Positions 1 to 7,775 of a stretch of 64,000 nt of DNA are shown one piece after another. The notes under the pieces were generated by a model, which ran no database searches, had not been told where the DNA came from, and saw only the letters and a list, made by a program, of their open reading frames with translations. How positions within the stretch are numbered: position 1 is the stretch's first letter; every line of letters starts with the position of its first letter. This DNA comes from Sulfurisphaera javensis (GTDB lineage Archaea > Thermoproteota > Thermoprotei_A > Sulfolobales > Sulfolobaceae): positions 620,001 through 684,000 of the forward strand of contig NZ_AP031322.1 in assembly GCF_041154675.1 (NCBI RefSeq). Reading direction: 5' to 3'. The position numbers and the translations under genes are program-made.

Positions 1-312
1 TTTAAACCTAAAATAATTGCATATTCTGCTGGTTTTGATGCCTATGAAGGTGATGGTCTAGCCAGTATTAGAGCTACTGAATGGACTTATTATAATATGG
101 GAATTTTATCTAATAGATTTGAAAGAAAGTATGCAGTATTAGAAGGTGGTTATACTGTTGGTTTAAAAAATGGAGTTAAAGCTTTTATACAAGGCCTAGA
201 GGGAGAGAAGAAAGAATATAACAAAAATACTTCATCTGAATCAGTAAAAAGTAGATTCAGAGATTATTTATCAGAAGAGAAAAGGATATTGAGAGAATAC
301 TGGAAGATTTAA
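1..312 (+). CDS. Histone deacetylase-family protein, C-terminal part (5' end outside window)
   Basis: The reading frame is open from base 1 to a TAA at 310-312. The first ATG (97) is internal, because the residues before it continue a conserved block: YSAGFDAYEGDGLASI matches the late active-site segment of the histone deacetylase / acetoin-utilisation (HDAC) family, whose Asp in the AGFDAH-type motif is a zinc ligand. Members remove acetyl groups from lysines or polyamines in the cytoplasm. About 103 residues are visible, roughly the last third of a usual 340-residue protein. Its stop codon overlaps by two bases with the stop codon of the convergent TnpB-like gene. Family assignment is moderate because most of the protein is missing. 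Confidence 0.72.
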   Translation, partial: FKPKIIAYSAGFDAYEGDGLASIRATEWTYYNMGILSNRFERKYAVLEGGYTVGLKNGVKAFIQGLEGEKKEYNKNTSSESVKSRFRDYLSEEKRILREYWKI

Positions 313-1142
313 CACGTATAATAGCATTTTAAAGCTAAATTATAGGCTGCATTGAAATCTCTATCTGCTTTATACCCACACGCTGGACAAACAAATAATG
401 GTCCTAACACTTCTCCTCTTTTAAACCCGCAATTTGAGCAAATCTTGCTTGTATTATAGGGATCGATAAGCTTATATCTTATACCTCTAGCATATAACTG
501 CTCCTCTAATTCAACCTCAATATTCCTTAGTGTATTTCCTACTTTATTCTCGAAAATTCTCAAATCCTCTAGGGCAACAATTTTTGGGTTCAAATCTTCA
601 ATAAACTTTACTATATCTGAAATTACTTTTTTTACTTTACTTCTTATGTTTTTAATTTCAGTTATTCCTTGTGGATCTCCTAGAATTTTAATCATTTCAT
701 CAGTTATTAATTCTTTTCCCCAGAATCTAGTTTTCCATAATTTTCCGTTTCTCAGTGCTACTACTGTAATTAGATGTCTTACACCAATATCTACGCCAAC
801 TATTGATTTTGGTTTTTCGTAAGCAAGGTAAACCTTTATATCGTTAGTAAAATCAATTATTGCATAAAGCGGAAGTCCTTCTCTTTCACTTTTTACTAAT
901 GCGTCTATGCCTTTTAATTTATAGGGATTTTTTCCTATAATTTCAATTGGCCCATATTTTACTTCGTTTGAAGTTAAGGCTAAATAGTATAGTTCTCGAG
1001 GAATGCCTAGTGGAGGAGGACCCACATCAGCACCTTTCATTTTTAAAACTCTTGAATATTGTCTTATGTATTGAACTTCCTTAAATAGGTCCTTTAACTT
1101 TCCAAACTCTATAATTTTAGCTTCAACTAACTCCTCATTCAT
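309..1142 (-). CDS. Short TnpB-like RuvC nuclease (IS605/OrfB family), probably not part of an intact IS
   Basis: 277 residues. The RuvC-like nuclease signature is complete: GVDIG with D118, ALEDL with E192, a CSNC...CPAC zinc ribbon at C235/C238 and C252/C255, and ADRDFNAA at 259-266. TnpB proteins are RNA-guided DNA nucleases of IS200/IS605 elements, usually 350-430 residues; here only about 117 residues precede the first catalytic Asp, so the N-terminal region is short. There is no TnpA gene beside it. Its 3' end overlaps the HDAC-family gene by four bases, leaving no room for a normal IS right end and the overlapping guide RNA. A TATA-like TTTAAATA lies about 26 bases before the ATG, suggesting leaderless transcription. 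It may be a domesticated TnpB or a deletion derivative that kept its catalytic residues. Confidence 0.8.
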   Translation of the reverse strand: MNEELVEAKIIEFGKLKDLFKEVQYIRQYSRVLKMKGADVGPPPLGIPRELYYLALTSNEVKYGPIEIIGKNPYKLKGIDALVKSEREGLPLYAIIDFTNDIKVYLAYEKPKSIVGVDIGVRHLITVVALRNGKLWKTRFWGKELITDEMIKILGDPQGITEIKNIRSKVKKVISDIVKFIEDLNPKIVALEDLRIFENKVGNTLRNIEVELEEQLYARGIRYKLIDPYNTSKICSNCGFKRGEVLGPLFVCPACGYKADRDFNAAYNLALKCYYTC

Positions 1143-1173
1143 AAATATAAATTCGATTATCTATTTAAATGTT

Positions 1174-1893
1174 TTAGCCAACTACTTCATTAATTGATGC
1201 AAAACTTAATTCTTCAACATGTTTACCTAAATAGTAAGCTACAGTAGAAGAGAATATATAGTTTTCATATCTATAAAGTTTATAGTACTCTTCCATTTCT
1301 TTCATTCTACTTTTATTATAATAATATCCTACAAAAATTTTAGGACCTTCTTGGCTGTTAAAAGTTAACAAAGCAGAGTTTAAACTTGAAGCATATGGAG
1401 ATAATGCTGAAAGTGCCTCTAAGTAAGCTATTTTGAAATCTCCTTTAACATTATAATTCTTAATGATTTCAAGAAAGAAGAGATAGCTATCAGTTGATGG
1501 ATAATTAGGTTCAGAGAACGCCTTTCTATTTATCGAGCCATTATGTACGAAATATGCGTCGTGTGTAGATAATCTATAATAATAAGGGTGATTATGTCTA
1601 ACGCCTAGGAGAAAGCTTTTGCCAGCCTTTCTAGCATGAAATATAGCGTAGATCTCATCTCCTTTTAGTAAGTTTATATAATCAAGAAAAGATTGATCTT
1701 CATATATTGGTTCACTGGTCTTATAGTATAATACTCGCCATTTTCCGTTTCTAAGTATATAAGCTACAAAACCCCATCCATCAGAGTGTGAACCATATTT
1801 AAAATAAACGTCATTTTTACTTGCATTAAGAAACGCTTTGAGAACCTCTAAGTTAGGCTCACCTTTAGCCTTAAAAGCTAATATTCTACACAT
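1174..1893 (-). CDS. Class II glutamine amidotransferase-like protein
   Basis: 239 residues beginning MCRILAF. Cys2 becomes the N-terminal nucleophile after Met removal, as in class II (Ntn) glutamine amidotransferases of the YafJ/GATase_4 group. Typical supporting blocks are HSDGWGF (about residues 36-42), FHARKAG, and HNHPYYY with VHNGSI (about 100-120), which form the glutamine pocket. The protein is a stand-alone amidotransferase domain, so the acceptor substrate is unknown. It overlaps the upstream metallo-hydrolase gene by eight bases and probably belongs to the same transcript that starts at the ThiD-ThiN gene. Family call is firm; physiological role unknown. Confidence 0.82.
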   Translation of the reverse strand: MCRILAFKAKGEPNLEVLKAFLNASKNDVYFKYGSHSDGWGFVAYILRNGKWRVLYYKTSEPIYEDQSFLDYINLLKGDEIYAIFHARKAGKSFLLGVRHNHPYYYRLSTHDAYFVHNGSINRKAFSEPNYPSTDSYLFFLEIIKNYNVKGDFKIAYLEALSALSPYASSLNSALLTFNSQEGPKIFVGYYYNKSRMKEMEEYYKLYRYENYIFSSTVAYYLGKHVEELSFASINEVVG

Positions 1894-2584
1894 CTAATAT
1901 CATACCATCATATGCTAAAATATATCCTTTTGCTATCTCTTTCACTTGATTTTCTATTTGTGATGGGATATGCGTTATTATGACTTTCTTCGGTTCAAAT
2001 AAATTCATGATTTCACCAATGGATGTATGACCGTACTGTTTACAATCATTTACGCAACTTCCCTCATGAATTATTAAATTAGCGTCCTTAGCTTCGTAAA
2101 GAATACTTTCACAAGGTTCAGATGTATCTCCAGTATAAAGTATCTTTTTTTCTCCATCAGTAATTACATAGCTAACGGCATAAATACTATGGCAAGCCTC
2201 AACAGAATATATTTCAATATCCTTAATTTTTGCTTTTGGCAACTTACTTTCCTTAACTATAGCAGAAATATTATTTCCAGTTTGTTTATAAGATTCAAGT
2301 AGTTGGTTAAACCCTGGTGGAGAATAAATCTCTATCTCTGGCATTCTTAATACTTTTCTTTGAACTAAATGATCAAATATTCCACTGACATGATCAATAT
2401 GCAAATGAGTAACGAAGATCGAGGAAAAATCAAGAAGATTCCAATCCTCTATCTTAAAGTTTGCACCAGTACCTAGATCAAGTAATATTGAAGTTCCATC
2501 GTCACTTTTTAAATATATTGAAGATTTGACTCTTTTAGATCCGAAAGTTGCTCCAGCACCAGTACCAACAAAGACTAATTTCAT
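1886..2584 (-). CDS. Metallo-beta-lactamase-fold hydrolase (RNase Z-like group)
   Basis: 232 residues. The zinc-binding signature HLHIDH (about residues 60-65) follows LLDLGTGANFK, and further ligands are seen in YTGDTS (about 150) and THIPSQ near the C-terminus, giving a full two-metal MBL site. The N-terminal FVGTGAGATFGSKR resembles the RNase Z/ elaC and phosphonate-type branch. The start ATG overlaps the TGA of a 33-codon ORF upstream (ATGA), so translation may be coupled. It could be a tRNA 3' processing-type nuclease or a small-molecule hydrolase; the sequence does not decide between them, and it lacks a clear flexible exosite arm. Confidence 0.8.
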   Translation of the reverse strand: MKLVFVGTGAGATFGSKRVKSSIYLKSDDGTSILLDLGTGANFKIEDWNLLDFSSIFVTHLHIDHVSGIFDHLVQRKVLRMPEIEIYSPPGFNQLLESYKQTGNNISAIVKESKLPKAKIKDIEIYSVEACHSIYAVSYVITDGEKKILYTGDTSEPCESILYEAKDANLIIHEGSCVNDCKQYGHTSIGEIMNLFEPKKVIITHIPSQIENQVKEIAKGYILAYDGMILDV

Positions 2585-2682
2585 AAATCATCCCTCTCGT
2601 TTATATCTACTAAATCATCACAACACAATCCTATACATTCATGTCCTTTAACTTCTTCTTCCTCTTTTTTACTAATTCTCAT
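2581..2682 (-). CDS. Small Cys-rich ORF, 33 residues, unknown function
   Basis: This ORF is shorter than usual annotation cut-offs. It starts with ATG at 2682, inside the last codons of the PfkB-kinase gene, and ends with a TGA at 2581-2583 that overlaps the ATG of the metallo-hydrolase (ATGA). The product is a charged N-terminus (KKEEEE) followed by GHECIGLCCDD, which is an H-x-C-x3-CC pattern at residues 14-21 that could bind a metal, and an acidic tail. Without it there would be a gap of about 90 bases in an operon whose other genes all overlap. The overlap at both ends and the Cys/His cluster support a real gene. Function is unknown; homologues in other Sulfolobales would settle it. Confidence 0.55.
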   Translation of the reverse strand: MRISKKEEEEVKGHECIGLCCDDLVDINERDDL

Positions 2683-3550
2683 TTTCTTCTTCTTCAATTA
2701 ATCTTTTCACCTCTTCATATCTAGGTCCAAGTGCACCCATAATTGTTGTTGAATAGGATGCCAGTTTATTTGCTAGTCTAACAGATTTGCGTAAATCGTA
2801 TCCTTTTTCTAAAAATACAGCCAAAGCTGCATTAAACACGTCTCCTGCACCAGTAGTATCAACAGGATTTACTTTTAGTGTTGGTACTAAAATCTTTTCT
2901 TGTCTCGTAGCAATTAATGCACCTCTTTCACCTAACGTTATAATTACAGCTTTTTTAATTTTCTTTAAAAGTACACTAATTCCATAATCAAAATCGTCAG
3001 TATTTGTTAATTCTTTAAATTCTATCTCATTTGGTGTCAGAATGTCCACGTAGTCAAGAATTGAATAATCTTTAAGAACTGCTGGAGCTGGGTTAAGTAT
3101 TCTTATTCCGTTAAATTCTCTTAACGCTTTTTTAACGACTCTCTCGTCAATTTCAAGTTGAGTTAAGAGTATATCTCCGGATAATGAATTATCTAAATCA
3201 TCTTCATCTAGTAGTGCGTTTGCACCTCTATTCACAACTATCATGTTTTCACCTCGTGAGTTAACTATAATATAAGCTGAGCCAGTTACTGAGTTTTTAA
3301 TTTTAACATAAGCTGTATCTAATCCTTCATCATCCCAAAATCTCAAAGCATTCTTACCAAATTCGTCATTTCCTACAGCGGCAATTATCCTAACTTTTGC
3401 ATTTAACCTTGAAGCAGAAACAGCTTGATTTGAACCTTTACCGCCATGATTTATGTAAATCTCTTTTGCAAAAACCGTCTCCCCTTCATTAGGGAATTCG
3501 TCAACCTTTAAAATGAAGTCAATGTTATAACTACCAACAACAGTAATCAT
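2672..3550 (-). CDS. PfkB-family carbohydrate kinase (ribokinase-like)
   Basis: 292 residues of the PfkB/ribokinase fold. The N-terminal signature GGKGSNQA (about 37-44) is in the sugar-binding region and the C-terminal signature DTTGAGDVFNAAL (about 229-241) carries the catalytic Asp and the anion hole. These enzymes phosphorylate sugars, nucleosides or coenzyme precursors with ATP in the cytoplasm. GSYNIDF and the NxxGGKGSNQA arrangement favour ribokinase or nucleoside kinase over the HMP-kinase branch. Its start overlaps the stop of the upstream ThiD-ThiN gene by four bases, so it sits inside the thiamine-linked operon, but a thiamine role is only inferred from position. Confidence 0.82.
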   Translation of the reverse strand: MITVVGSYNIDFILKVDEFPNEGETVFAKEIYINHGGKGSNQAVSASRLNAKVRIIAAVGNDEFGKNALRFWDDEGLDTAYVKIKNSVTGSAYIIVNSRGENMIVVNRGANALLDEDDLDNSLSGDILLTQLEIDERVVKKALREFNGIRILNPAPAVLKDYSILDYVDILTPNEIEFKELTNTDDFDYGISVLLKKIKKAVIITLGERGALIATRQEKILVPTLKVNPVDTTGAGDVFNAALAVFLEKGYDLRKSVRLANKLASYSTTIMGALGPRYEEVKRLIEEEENEN

Positions 3551-4755
3551 AGTTCTCTCATCCTCCTTAATTTATTTATAATGTCAGAAATAGAATCTCC
3601 TACTAAGTAGACTTTTCCTTCGCTAATTATAACATCACTATTTATCCCGCTTTCTGAGATTTTTATTAATCCTTTCTCAGAAGCCTCGAGTAGTTTTTTA
3701 GTTATAGAGATTGAAAGTAAGACTTTTTTATTAAACTGTTTGGCTTTTTCTGAGATCTCGTTCTTGATGTTTAAGAGGATAGGTCCATCTATTTTTATCT
3801 TATCTAGGTACTTTATAACACCACCAGCTAATGTCGCAACATCTCCATAATCTGTCATATAAGCTACATTAGCTTTTCCATTTTCGTCAAGTACTTGAAG
3901 TAGTAAAGATGGATCCCTTTCAAATTCCCAAAGTAATTTTTCAATCTCTTGCCTAGCGTTTTCTCTTTGTATAATAATATCGGCTGGCACAAAAGGATCT
4001 ACGGGACCATGTCCTTTACCTAAATCTAAGGAATACTTAATAGCTAGTGTAACATACTCTTTTGCCTTAAGTAATGCGTTTTCGAGCTTTTCTCCTTTTG
4101 CTAAATATGCTGTTAAAGAAGCTGAAAATACATCTCCGCTACCATGAGTATTTTTAGTATTTATTGGCTCACCTTTTAGTTCAATTTCTTTACCGTCTAT
4201 GATAGCATAATCCAATCCATTTAATGAACTTCCCCCCTTAACAACAACATTAACTTTAAAGCTATCGTAAATTTTTCTAGTAGCCTCTTTTAGAGAGGTT
4301 ATATCAATTATTTTCATTTCTGCTAATTTTTCAGCCTCATACTTGTTTGGCGTTATTATAAGAGAATTTTTGATTAATTCTTTTAGAGCATTAACTGTAT
4401 CTTCAGTGACTAAAGGAGCTCCAGATTTCGCTACCATCACTGGGTCTAAAACTAATGATATGTTATATTCAACTACTTTCTTTCTAACAGCATCAATAAT
4501 TTTACTTGAAGACAACATTCCGGTTTTAGCATATTTAGGTTTTAGATCTGCCATTACAGCATCAAACTGAGCTTCAATAAATTCCGGAGGAACTTCGAGA
4601 ACTTTTGTTACTGAATAGGTATTTTGTGCTGTTAAACCTGTTACTATTACTGTTCCAAAGACCCCTAAGCTAGTAAAAGTCTTTAAATCAGCTTGAAGAC
4701 CAGCCCCTCCTCCAGAATCACTTCCGGCTATTGTCATCGCAACTGGTCTTATCAT
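3547..4755 (-). CDS. thiDN: Bifunctional hydroxymethylpyrimidine (phosphate) kinase / ThiN-type thiamine-phosphate synthase fusion
   Basis: 402 residues. Residues 1 to about 255 are a ThiD kinase: AGSDSGGGAGLQADLKTF near the N-terminus, ALKPKY-type MADLKPKYAKTGML, DPVMVAKSG and NTHGSGDVFSASL near the end, the sequence that phosphorylates HMP and then HMP-phosphate. Residues from about 265 to 402 form a second domain resembling ThiN, which in archaea replaces ThiE and joins HMP-PP to thiazole phosphate; the match here (NVAYMTDYGDVATLAGG, SDVIISEGKVYLVGD) is looser than the kinase match. It is the first gene after a 36-base gap that contains TTAATAAA-like promoter sequence, so it likely begins the transcript that runs through the kinase, small ORF, metallo-hydrolase and amidotransferase. 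Confidence 0.85.
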   Translation of the reverse strand: MIRPVAMTIAGSDSGGGAGLQADLKTFTSLGVFGTVIVTGLTAQNTYSVTKVLEVPPEFIEAQFDAVMADLKPKYAKTGMLSSSKIIDAVRKKVVEYNISLVLDPVMVAKSGAPLVTEDTVNALKELIKNSLIITPNKYEAEKLAEMKIIDITSLKEATRKIYDSFKVNVVVKGGSSLNGLDYAIIDGKEIELKGEPINTKNTHGSGDVFSASLTAYLAKGEKLENALLKAKEYVTLAIKYSLDLGKGHGPVDPFVPADIIIQRENARQEIEKLLWEFERDPSLLLQVLDENGKANVAYMTDYGDVATLAGGVIKYLDKIKIDGPILLNIKNEISEKAKQFNKKVLLSISITKKLLEASEKGLIKISESGINSDVIISEGKVYLVGDSISDIINKLRRMREL

Positions 4756-4791
4756 AATTTAGAGATTAATAAAGAGACATATTTGTTTATC

Positions 4792-5412
4792 TCATTTAAT
4801 CTTTTTAAAAGGACAAATAGAAGAATATATGCAATAACTACATTCCCACGAATATCTAGGAACTTTAGATTTCTTTAATGTTTCTTCAGCTAATCTAATC
4901 ACTCCTATTTCATCTGCCGGCTCTTTAATCTCGTATTCAGTTATTCTATCTGGAGTTATGTAAACTAGCAAACCTTTCTTTATTCCAGTCATCCATAAGT
5001 AAATTTGCAATTGTGCTTTATGATGCTCATGTGGTAAACCTTTATCAGCCCTTGCACTTTTTATTTCAATTACAACTTTCTCTCCATCTATTTCAGCTAT
5101 AGCATCCATTCTTCCCTTTATCTTTATTGTTTGATTATTCACTGGAATTTCCTTTTCTATTTCTACCTCCACTTGTGAATTTGGAAATGCAGATTTTATA
5201 AATTCCTCAAGTCCAGTATGAACCATGTCCCCTAATACTGTTGCTGGAGTAAAAATCTCGGCTAAAGCTAGTTCTTTATAGACTTTCTCATAATATACCT
5301 TCATTGGACATCTAATAAGATCAGTAACATATAATGTGTTCTCTTCTTTCACATGAGAGTAATAATCATCTAATTTTTTCTTGAATATTTTTTCGATAAG
5401 CATTGTATTCAC
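4792..5412 (-). CDS. Cas4-like PD-(D/E)XK nuclease with iron-sulfur cluster motif (stand-alone)
   Basis: 206 residues with every Cas4/Dna2-type feature: one Cys near the N-terminus (C35, in DLIRCPMKVYY), a GDMVHTG motif with H65, D103 in GRMDAI, E116-x-K118 in IEIKSA, Q134 in AQLQIY, and three C-terminal Cys (C191, C194, C200) completing a [4Fe-4S] site with C35. Cas4 proteins are exonucleases that trim DNA ends, in CRISPR adaptation or in repair. There is no CRISPR array or other cas gene in the window, so this is a solitary Cas4-family nuclease. The GTG start overlaps the TGA of the upstream glycosyltransferase (GTGA). An internal ATG at codon 4 is a possible alternative. Confidence 0.83.
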   Translation of the reverse strand: MNTMLIEKIFKKKLDDYYSHVKEENTLYVTDLIRCPMKVYYEKVYKELALAEIFTPATVLGDMVHTGLEEFIKSAFPNSQVEVEIEKEIPVNNQTIKIKGRMDAIAEIDGEKVVIEIKSARADKGLPHEHHKAQLQIYLWMTGIKKGLLVYITPDRITEYEIKEPADEIGVIRLAEETLKKSKVPRYSWECSYCIYSSICPFKKIK

Positions 5413-6593
5413 TTCCCTAGTTCGGTTAAAATTTTTCCACTTCTTTCAGTTTTGACCCAAATTCTAGGTCTTCTAGTTATTTCAAGTATTAAAGCTATAA
5501 CGTTTAGTAGTATCACAAAGTTCATGTAAGCTAAAGATAGCAGAGAGTAAGGAAACTCTATTAAATGTTTCTTAGAAATTGCTAAAGCCGTGATAAAACT
5601 TGTAAACGAGGCTACAGATACAAATGCTGTAGTTATTATAAAAAGAGAAGTAGGGTATATCAGAATTAAAGAATAGTTAACAAGATTTAGTATCATGAAG
5701 ATAGGAGTTGAAACTATGAGAATTCCGTCTATGATTCTAAAATCTATTCTTCCTCTATTAATTCTTAGAGTAACTTCGAAATGTCCTCTATACCATCTCA
5801 GTCTTTGCTTAATTAACCATCTTAGACTAACTGGTACTTCTCTCCAAGCTATAATGGATGGCAAGTACACGATCTTATATCCTTTAGAAGCTAGTTTTAA
5901 ACTAAGATCTAAATCTTCAGTTAAGCTATATTCATTCCATCCCCCAACTTCTTGTAAAGCTGATTTTCTTACGAAAGTACAAGTACCCTCCAACGGTACA
6001 AAAAGACCTAACCTAGCCCTTCCTGCAATGGAATATTCATAATAAAGTTCTTCTAAACTAGCAAACCTAGCTATTATGCTTTCCCTAACGTTTATTGGTA
6101 TTAACTTTCCTTGTACTCCTGCGACTTGTGGATCAGAAAATACAGTAGAGGCATAATTTAATATATCTAATCTAGGGACAGTATCAGCATCAAATATCCC
6201 AATAATTTCATATTTCGCAATTTTTATTGCATGATTTAATGCTCTACTTTTACCATTTGGCACTTTAGCTGGAGGAAGCTTCACACATTGAACTAGATTA
6301 TCGTATAAGTTTTCATACTGTTTACAGATTTGATAAGTATTATCAGTCGAACCATCTTCTACTACTATTATTTCGTATTTAGATTTATCGTATTCTAGAT
6401 TTACCATTCTATCAAGGAGTCTACCTAAAACTTTTTCCTCGTTCTTTGCTGGGATAATTATAGAAAAAGAATGCTCAGAGAAATCTTTCGTGTCTATCCT
6501 TTTCCATGTTATCCCGTAAATCGCTAGAAATGAATTGTAAACGCTCCAAGAGGATACTAAGATACTTAAAAAGGCTATTAATTCATCTAACAT
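5409..6593 (-). CDS. Membrane GT2 glycosyltransferase (cellulose-synthase-like processive type)
   Basis: 394 residues: an N-terminal transmembrane segment (about 2-22), a GT2 catalytic domain and two or three C-terminal membrane segments (about 285-375). Catalytic motifs are present in order: SIIIPAKNEE, VEDGSTDNT, FDADTVP (DxD), TEDLDLSLKL (acceptor-base ED) and QRLRW (Q-x-x-R-W), which are typical of processive beta-glycosyltransferases such as hyaluronan or cellulose synthases. It probably builds a cell-surface polysaccharide or glycolipid at the cytoplasmic face of the membrane. It overlaps the Cas4-like gene by four bases, an unusual partner. The product cannot be predicted. Confidence 0.85.
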   Translation of the reverse strand: MLDELIAFLSILVSSWSVYNSFLAIYGITWKRIDTKDFSEHSFSIIIPAKNEEKVLGRLLDRMVNLEYDKSKYEIIVVEDGSTDNTYQICKQYENLYDNLVQCVKLPPAKVPNGKSRALNHAIKIAKYEIIGIFDADTVPRLDILNYASTVFSDPQVAGVQGKLIPINVRESIIARFASLEELYYEYSIAGRARLGLFVPLEGTCTFVRKSALQEVGGWNEYSLTEDLDLSLKLASKGYKIVYLPSIIAWREVPVSLRWLIKQRLRWYRGHFEVTLRINRGRIDFRIIDGILIVSTPIFMILNLVNYSLILIYPTSLFIITTAFVSVASFTSFITALAISKKHLIEFPYSLLSLAYMNFVILLNVIALILEITRRPRIWVKTERSGKILTELGK

Positions 6594-6638
6594 TATGTAA
6601 AAGTAGTAGTTCTTTTTTATATTTCTTTTCTAAAGAGA

Positions 6639-7775
6639 TTATATGTTATTCCAAGCAGATTTTAATATTCGTACGCCTTTTTTAATGTCCTCTTCCGAAG
6701 CAACAGAAATGCTTAACCTAGCCATGGTATCTCCTCCTCTAAGGAAGAAGGGTTTTGCTGGTACAAAACTTAAACCCATTTTTACAGCTTCTAGAAACAC
6801 TTTCCAACTATCCTTTTTTAAGTCCAGTAATAAGAAGAACCCGCATGAGGGTTTATTAAAATCTGTAAATCCTACATCTTGTAAGGACTCAATTAGGATT
6901 TTCATTTTGTTAGAATAATGGTTATAGAGGTAATTCATTCTCTCCTTAACTATTCCTTTCCTTAATAACCTTGACACCACGTATTGATTAATTGTTGATG
7001 TGGAGAAATCTAATTGTTCTATAAGAGAAATTTTTTCCGCAATTTCTTCATTAGCTAAAATAAATCCGACTCTTAAGCCTGGAGCAATTATCTTACTAAA
7101 TGAGCTTATATAAATCACTCTTCCGAATTTATCGAAGTATTTTATAGGTTTAGGTACGTCACCTGCTATTGGCCTATATGGATCATCTTCAAGAATATAA
7201 AAGTCGTGCAATTCAGCTAGTTCAACTAATCTTTTTCTTCTTTCTTCGCATAAATTAACTCCAGCAGGGTTATGGCAATTTGGAATAACATAAAGAAATT
7301 TTATATTTATGATTTTTAGTAAATTCTCTAATTCATCAACTACGATTCCATTTGAATCCAAACTAATTGGTAATACTACATTACTTCTTAGTTTCATAGC
7401 CATAAACGTTTCTATGAAAGTGGGATTTTCCACTGCTATAGTGTCATTCTCGAGAAAGTATTTCGATAAAAGCTCAATTGCATGTTGTGCACCACTTGTT
7501 ACTATAATCTTATCTTTCCCCTCAGATAACCCTAACAAAGGGAGATAATTCTTAATTTCATTAATGAGTTCTTCTTGTCCACCTGCTCCAGGATAAAAGA
7601 GGACTTTACTTCCGTACTCTTCTATCACCTCATTATATGCTTCTTTTATCTCTTTTATTGGCATTACTTTAGGATCTGGAGTACCACTTGCTAAATTAAT
7701 CTCAACTTTTTTTGCTGTCTGTGAAGCTAATTCCACTGGAGAAAGCTCGACCTCCTTTCCTATACGAGATACCAT
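6639..7775 (-). CDS. PLP-dependent class I/II aminotransferase (ARO8/LysN-like)
   Basis: 378 residues of fold-type I aminotransferase. YPGAGGQEELINEI, TSGAQHAIELL, NPTFIET, PNCHNPAG, EDDPYR and SSFSKIIAPGLRVGF are all present; K228 in SSFSKI should carry PLP. The EDDPYRP and SFSKIIAPGLRVG forms match the 2-aminoadipate / aromatic aminotransferase subgroup that also occurs fused to GntR regulators. It lies downstream of, and overlaps by 16 bases, an ornithine-cyclodeaminase-family gene, so the two probably act on the same amino acid. Substrate unknown. Confidence 0.87.
   Translation of the reverse strand: MVSRIGKEVELSPVELASQTAKKVEINLASGTPDPKVMPIKEIKEAYNEVIEEYGSKVLFYPGAGGQEELINEIKNYLPLLGLSEGKDKIIVTSGAQHAIELLSKYFLENDTIAVENPTFIETFMAMKLRSNVVLPISLDSNGIVVDELENLLKIINIKFLYVIPNCHNPAGVNLCEERRKRLVELAELHDFYILEDDPYRPIAGDVPKPIKYFDKFGRVIYISSFSKIIAPGLRVGFILANEEIAEKISLIEQLDFSTSTINQYVVSRLLRKGIVKERMNYLYNHYSNKMKILIESLQDVGFTDFNKPSCGFFLLLDLKKDSWKVFLEAVKMGLSFVPAKPFFLRGGDTMARLSISVASEEDIKKGVRILKSAWNNI

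Noticed and set aside
309-1142. Intact IS200/IS605 element
   Set aside because: No TnpA and no room for a right end, because the gene overlaps the convergent HDAC-family gene.
4792-5412. CRISPR-Cas locus
   Set aside because: Only one Cas4-family gene is present; no repeat-spacer array or other cas gene is in the window.
5695-6042. 115-codon plus-strand ORF inside the GT2 gene
   Set aside because: Antisense of the catalytic domain with no recognisable pattern.
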